Assembly (NCBI RefSeq): GCF_014205275.1
Contig: NZ_JACHND010000001.1
Coordinates: 2,604,001 to 2,668,000 of the forward strand
Reading direction: 5' to 3'
Source of the DNA: Sphaerisporangium siamense
Lineage (GTDB): Bacteria; Actinomycetota; Actinomycetes; Streptosporangiales; Streptosporangiaceae
Length of the DNA stretch: 64,000 nt
Position numbers and translations under genes: made by a program. The notes beneath the pieces were generated by a model. It saw only the letters and a program-made list of their open reading frames with translations, searched no databases and was not told the DNA's origin. Shown here piece by piece: positions 60,421-64,000 of the stretch. The stretch's first letter is position 1. Each line of letters starts with the position of its first letter.

Positions 60421-61146
60421 TCAATCGCGAGGCGTGCTCCGGGTGGTGTGGATCTGCCGCCACTGCTCCATGGCGTGCCGGTGAGCCTCGCTCACGAGGA
60501 GAAGGAACTCGGCGGAGGACTCGAAGCGGGCGCCCGCCGGGGTCGCGACCCCGAGGATCTCGGCTCCGCGCTGCGAGGCGGCCGCCAGGGCGTCGTTCAT
60601 CCGCAGAGCCGCGGCGAGTGACCGGAGCCAGATCTCGTCATCGACGACATAACGTTCGCGCCTCGCGCCCGGAGGACGCTCCCGCTTGAGCATTCCCTGC
60701 TGTTCGAGGAAGGCGACGGCGTGCGAGACCGAAGCGGGGCTGACGCGAAGCCGCTGGACCAGGTCGGTGGCGGTGAGAGCGCCGGAGTCGGTGATGTACA
60801 GGCAGGCCAGCACCCTGGCCTCCATGCGGGGCAGGCCCTGCTGGACGAGGAGGGCGGTGAAGGACTCCGTGAAGTCCTGCACCGCTTGCGGGTCGCGCCC
60901 ATGGGCACTGTCGGGAATCGGGGGGGCCGGAGGCCGAGCCTGCTTGTGGCGGCGCGCGCGATGCCGTGTGGCCTCGTGTGCCCGGTCGGCCCCGTAATCG
61001 TCGGGCCCGCCGTTGCGGGTGACCTCCCGCATGATGGTCGAGGCGGGCCGGCCCAGACGCCGGCCGATCTCCGCGTATCCGAGTCCCTCGGCGAGTCCGG
61101 CGGCGATGTGCTGACGGTCCTCAGTGGTGAGCCTGCCTCCGGGCAT
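60421..61146 (-). CDS. MarR-type regulator with an N-terminal IS30-like helix-turn-helix
   Basis: A 241-residue protein. Residues ~5-50 (LTTEDRQHIAAGLAEGLGYA then RPASTIMREVTRNGG) match HTH_38, the DNA-binding part of IS30-family transposases; residues ~95-235 are a MarR/GbsR winged helix domain (LTATDLVQRLRVSPASVSHA; QQGMLKRERPPGARRERYVV). Two DNA-binding modules in one regulator could recognise extended operators; the repeated CATTGCA-type sites upstream are candidates. It is divergent from a beta-lactamase-like gene. ATG 61146 is chosen; the upstream extension is not family-like. Confidence 0.85.
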   Translation of the reverse strand: MPGGRLTTEDRQHIAAGLAEGLGYAEIGRRLGRPASTIMREVTRNGGPDDYGADRAHEATRHRARRHKQARPPAPPIPDSAHGRDPQAVQDFTESFTALLVQQGLPRMEARVLACLYITDSGALTATDLVQRLRVSPASVSHAVAFLEQQGMLKRERPPGARRERYVVDDEIWLRSLAAALRMNDALAAASQRGAEILGVATPAGARFESSAEFLLLVSEAHRHAMEQWRQIHTTRSTPRD

Positions 61147-61209
61147 CGGCGCTCGTCTCCTGTCTGTCCACCTGCGCGGAGCTCGGCGCCCGCACACCCG
61201 CTGCACAGT

Positions 61210-61278
61210 ATGCATTCAGTCGGAGACCATTGCAATGCCATCTGATCATTCATTGCATTCAGCTTCACATTCATTGCA
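61210..61278. promoter_or_regulatory. Iterated CATTGCA-type sites upstream of the MarR gene
   Basis: CATTCATTGCA occurs at 61247-61257 and again at 61268-61278, 21 bp apart. ATTGCAAT occurs at 61229-61236 and TGCATTCAG at 61211-61219. AATGCAATG recurs further on near 61347-61355. The spacing of about two helical turns suggests side-by-side binding of the dual-HTH MarR protein. Confidence 0.62.
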
Positions 61279-61451
61279 AAGCTAGGCCGACTTGGGCAGT
61301 GTAACTGGGACTACGGGCTCTCATTGCGTGTTGACTGATTTTTAAATGCAATGTAGCGTCGCAGGAGTTCAGGGATTTCCGAACAATGGCGGATGCCACG
61401 GCGTCCGGCCGGGACGGGTCTCGCACGATCGAAAGCTGTACGAGGGGATTC

Positions 61452-62681
61452 ATGGTGGGACGAGACAGCGGCTTCTCCGAAGCAGGGCTGCGCAGGGTGC
61501 GGGACGTGCTGGCACGGCATGTCGAGTCCGGGAAGATCCCCGGGCTGGTCGCCCTGGTCGGCCGGGGTGACGAGACGCACGTCGAAGCGATCGGGACGAT
61601 GCGCCATGACGGTGGCGCGCCGATGCGCCGGGACACGATCTTCCGGATGGCATCCACGTCCAAGCCGGTCGCGATGGCGGCGGCGATGGTCCTTCTCGAC
61701 GAGTGCAGGCTGCGGCTGGACGACCTGGTGGAGCCGTGGCTGCCGGAACTCGCCGACCGACGGGTGCTGAAGCGGATCGACGGCCCGTTGGACGAGACCG
61801 TGCCGGCGCGGCGGCCGGTCACCGTACGGGACCTGCTGACCTCCACGTTCGGGCTCGGCATGGACATGACGGCGCTCGGCACTCCGATCATGGGCGCGGT
61901 ATTCGAGCAGGGGCTCACCCCCCAGGGGCCGGAGCCGATGCCCGAGCCGGACGAGTGGATGCGCCGCCTTGGCACGCTTCCGCTGATGCACCAGCCCGGA
62001 GAGCGCTGGCAGTACCACATCAGCAACGATCTGCTCGGCGTGCTCGTCGCCAGGGTAACGGGCCGGTCGTTCGAGACGTTCCTGCGTGAACGCGTCTTCG
62101 AACCGCTGGGGATGAAGGACACCGGTTTCCACGTTCCCGCCGACCAGATCGACCGGCTGCCGCCCCTCTACGCCCCGGACCCGCGGACCGGCGAGTTCCT
62201 CGTGTGGGACGAGGCCGAAGGGGGACGCCACAGCGAGCCCCCGGCGTTCCAGGGCGGCGGGGGCGGGCTGGTCTCCACCGCCGACGACTACCACGCCTAC
62301 TTCCGGATGCTGCTGAACCACGGGGCGCACGGGAGCGAGCGGATCCTGTCCCGGCCCGCCGTCGAGCTGATGACGACCAACCGCCTCACGCCCGAGCAGC
62401 AAGCCGCCCGGACCGCCATGGCCACCGAGAACGTCCATGTGTCGTTCGGCCAAGGGCAGCACGGCGGCTGGGGCTTCGGGATGGCGGTGCGCACCTACCG
62501 CGGCGACTACGCGCCCATTGGCCAGTTCGGCTGGGACGGCGGGAGCGGCACCTCGACCTACGCCGACCCGGAGAACCAGGTCGTCGGAATCCTGCTCACC
62601 CAGGTCGGGCTGTCCACCCCGGACGCGGCACGGGTCATGCACGACTTCTGGACCACGCTCTACCAGGCGATCGACGACTGA
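61452..62681 (+). CDS. Serine beta-lactamase-like hydrolase (class C / esterase family)
   Basis: A 409-residue protein with the SxxK motif in MASTSKPVAMAAAMVLLDEC, a tyrosine motif WQYHISNDLLGVLVARVTG, the late HGGWGFG segment in place of KTG, and FEPLGMKDTGFHVP. The family includes EstB-type esterases, D-aminopeptidases and class C beta-lactamases; without a KTG motif an esterase or transacylase is more likely than a drug-inactivating enzyme. No signal peptide is seen, so it is probably cytoplasmic. ATG 61452 follows GAGGGG. It is divergent from the MarR gene. Confidence 0.88.
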   Translation: MVGRDSGFSEAGLRRVRDVLARHVESGKIPGLVALVGRGDETHVEAIGTMRHDGGAPMRRDTIFRMASTSKPVAMAAAMVLLDECRLRLDDLVEPWLPELADRRVLKRIDGPLDETVPARRPVTVRDLLTSTFGLGMDMTALGTPIMGAVFEQGLTPQGPEPMPEPDEWMRRLGTLPLMHQPGERWQYHISNDLLGVLVARVTGRSFETFLRERVFEPLGMKDTGFHVPADQIDRLPPLYAPDPRTGEFLVWDEAEGGRHSEPPAFQGGGGGLVSTADDYHAYFRMLLNHGAHGSERILSRPAVELMTTNRLTPEQQAARTAMATENVHVSFGQGQHGGWGFGMAVRTYRGDYAPIGQFGWDGGSGTSTYADPENQVVGILLTQVGLSTPDAARVMHDFWTTLYQAIDD

Positions 62682-62795
62682 CACCGGGCCCCTTGGTAGA
62701 CCCCCCCTTGAATCCTGCCCGCTGAGCCCTCGACGGTTCCGCGAGGCCTTCCGTTCTCCCTTCGGTTCACGTTCAGAACACATGCAAAGGATCAC

Positions 62796-63209
62796 ATGAC
62801 CATGTCCATCACCCTCACCGACCAGGACAAGCTCACCCTGCGGACCGCCGCCTACGGCGCCGTCTCGCTGCTCGCCGCCGCCGGCGCCGCCGGCTCACCC
62901 CACAAGATCGCGACCGAGGGCTCCATCGCCCTGGCCTCGGCGACCGGCCTGGTCGGGCACGTGCTCGCCGAGAAGTCGAAGATCGCGAACCTCAACGGCA
63001 GGTCCGCGGCCGAACTCGCCGACCACGTGCTGCCGGCCCTGACCGAGGCCATGAACCTGCTCAAGAAGCAGGATCCGGCCGAGGCCGCCAACTTCCGCCA
63101 CACCGTCCTCGTCGCCCTCGACGCGGCCACCCGGACCCGCCAGGGCGAGCCCAGCCCCACCATGGCCGACATGGCCCGCAAGATCACCGCGGCCCTCGAC
63201 GCCTCGTGA
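62796..63209 (+). CDS. Hypothetical helical protein
   Basis: A 137-residue protein with ATG 62796, 5 nt after AAGGA. It looks almost entirely helical, with a hydrophobic stretch AAYGAVSLLAAAGAAGSPHK and a second IALASATGLVGHVLAEKSK, then charged helices (LADHVLPALTEAMNLLKKQD). No family is recognised. It lies 114 bp after the beta-lactamase-like gene and converges on a STAS gene with a terminator between. Confidence 0.7.
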   Translation: MTMSITLTDQDKLTLRTAAYGAVSLLAAAGAAGSPHKIATEGSIALASATGLVGHVLAEKSKIANLNGRSAAELADHVLPALTEAMNLLKKQDPAEAANFRHTVLVALDAATRTRQGEPSPTMADMARKITAALDAS

Positions 63210-63216
63210 TCGGGAT

Positions 63217-63248
63217 GTCCCGGGGTCTTCTCCTCCAGGCCCCGGGAC
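63217..63248. terminator. Bidirectional terminator between convergent genes
   Basis: GTCCCGGGG (63217-63225) pairs perfectly with CCCCGGGAC (63240-63248) around a 14-nt loop, between the hypothetical gene and the STAS gene. Confidence 0.72.
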
Positions 63249-63260
63249 GCGGCGCGTCGA

Positions 63261-63620
63261 TCAAGGCACCTTCCACAGCGGGCGGCCGTCGCACGACACC
63301 GGGGCATCGGTCACCGCGGTGAAGGACGCCACCGCGCCGGTGATGTCCAGGACGCGGCGCAGCAGGCCGTGGACGTTGACCAGGGCCACGGTGCCGTGGA
63401 CCTCGGCCAGGGCGTCACGGGCGCGCAGCAGCGCCTCCACGCCGTGAGAATCGCAGAAGGCGAGGTCGGCGGCGTCCACGACCAGGTGCCGGCAGCCGAC
63501 GCACAGCGCCGCCCGTACGGCGTCGTCGAGGTAGAGGCCTGAGGCGATGTCCAGGTCCCCGCCCAGGGCGACGATCACACGGTCTTGCCGGTGGGTCATC
63601 GAGATCGCCAAAGCGGTCAT
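63261..63620 (-). CDS. STAS-domain anti-anti-sigma factor
   Basis: A 119-residue STAS protein: VIVALGGDLDIASGLYLDDA, then HLVVDAADLAFCDSHGVEAL with S58 at the phosphorylation site, and VNVHGLLRRVLDITG. Such proteins bind RsbW-type kinases when unphosphorylated and release sigma factors. Two RsbW-like ATPases and a PP2C phosphatase are encoded elsewhere in the window, so crosstalk is conceivable but not shown. ATG 63620 gives a normal family start. Confidence 0.9.
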   Translation of the reverse strand: MTALAISMTHRQDRVIVALGGDLDIASGLYLDDAVRAALCVGCRHLVVDAADLAFCDSHGVEALLRARDALAEVHGTVALVNVHGLLRRVLDITGAVASFTAVTDAPVSCDGRPLWKVP

Positions 63621-63791
63621 GATCGGATCCGATCCACGAGCGCCAGGTGTTCGGCGATGCCGCTCGAAGACGAGCGCGCATGTTGCTTCTCGCGACCAGC
63701 GTATGCCACCGCCCAATCGCTCTTGTAAGGACTCAGGCGAAGGCCCAGCCTCGCACGGCGTGGGGGCCGAACGAGTCGTAAGCTGCGGAAC

Positions 63792-64000
63792 ATGGCGTTC
63801 ACGGCCAAGGGGCTCGCGACCCGTCAACGCATCATCGAAGGCGCCGCCGCCCATCTGCGCAGCGACGACCCGGGCGATGTCACGCTCGACGACGTGCGCG
63901 CGACGACCGGTACGAGCAAGAGCCAGCTCTTCCACTACTTCCCCGGCGGGAAGGAAGAACTACTCCTCGAAGTCGCTCGCTTCGAGTCCGGCCGGGTGCT
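63792..64000 (+). CDS. TetR-family regulator, N-terminal part
   Basis: The frame starts at ATG 63792 (MAFTAKGLATRQRIIEGAAA) and runs off the right edge after about 69 codons. DVRATTGTSKSQLFHYFPGG is the TetR recognition helix region. The ligand domain is outside the window, so the target cannot be guessed. Confidence 0.85.
   Translation, partial: MAFTAKGLATRQRIIEGAAAHLRSDDPGDVTLDDVRATTGTSKSQLFHYFPGGKEELLLEVARFESGRV

Noticed and set aside
61452-62681. Beta-lactamase-like gene considered as a resistance beta-lactamase
   Set aside because: No signal peptide and no KTG motif; an esterase or related hydrolase is more likely.

Overview
The window is GC-rich, actinomycete chromosomal DNA. Evidence: strong G/C bias at third codon positions, many GTG starts and GTGA/ATGA stop-start overlaps, a mycothiol biosynthesis gene (mshB), two WhiJ/AbaA-type regulatory trios (XRE-DUF5753 regulator, DUF397 protein, RsbW-like ATPase), a DUF574 methyltransferase and mycobacterial-type succinate dehydrogenase genes. 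A filamentous actinomycete (for example Streptosporangiales) is the likely host; the genus cannot be fixed from this sequence alone. No rRNA, tRNA, CRISPR array, integrase or transposase was seen.

Layout. 1-1445: 5' part of a medium-chain oxidoreductase divergent from a TetR regulator, and a DUF1622 membrane protein. 1739-4015: a class A penicillin-binding protein. 4681-16214: the most striking block, a seven-gene cluster resembling the Tcp/Tn916-type type IV secretion machine of Gram-positives: TcpC/VirB8-like protein, small TcpD-like membrane protein, a TcpE-MinD fusion, a VirB4 ATPase, a VirB6-like channel protein with a Gly/Ser tail, a second VirB8-like protein, and a secreted transglycosylase-NlpC/P60 wall hydrolase. 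No relaxase, coupling ATPase or integrase is visible in the window, so it looks like a resident secretion machine rather than a mobile element. 16285-20035: a MutT-like Nudix hydrolase and two proline-rich secreted, membrane-anchored proteins.

20160-31777: two complete succinate dehydrogenase/fumarate reductase operons. The first (sdhB-sdhA-membrane subunit, minus strand) is Sdh1-like and has a CRP-type palindrome upstream. The second (sdhC-sdhA-sdhB, plus strand) is divergent from a LysR gene, with two T-N11-A dyads between. Between the operons lies a minus-strand signalling operon: REC-PP2C phosphatase, CHASE3-like histidine kinase, single-domain response regulator.

32030-43455: regulators, each with a visible operator: WhiJ-like trio 1; GntR plus membrane protein; a MerR-methyltransferase fusion; DUF574 methyltransferase; a class II Fic protein; and a stand-alone ClpC-type N-domain protein with a small HTH protein, divergent from a heterodimeric ABC exporter whose two subunits have complementary losses of catalytic motifs.

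43752-52685: S9 peptidase, mshB, small membrane protein, flavin reductase, metallo-beta-lactamase-fold hydrolase, ArsR and questin-oxidase-like pair, and a cysteinyl-tRNA synthetase. 52176-55080: WhiJ-like trio 2, where a roughly 472-bp unit carrying the DUF397 gene is tandemly duplicated, next to a cluster of a dispersed intergenic repeat that also occurs near 43.5 kb and flanks, as an inverted pair, the remnant of an alpha/beta-hydrolase gene. 55113-64000: small enzymes and one- or two-gene regulatory units (YCII-like, RibD/DHFR-like, AraC, mycothiol-type DinB-fold protein, WYL regulator, SDR, MarR with an IS30-type HTH, serine beta-lactamase-like hydrolase, STAS protein, partial TetR).
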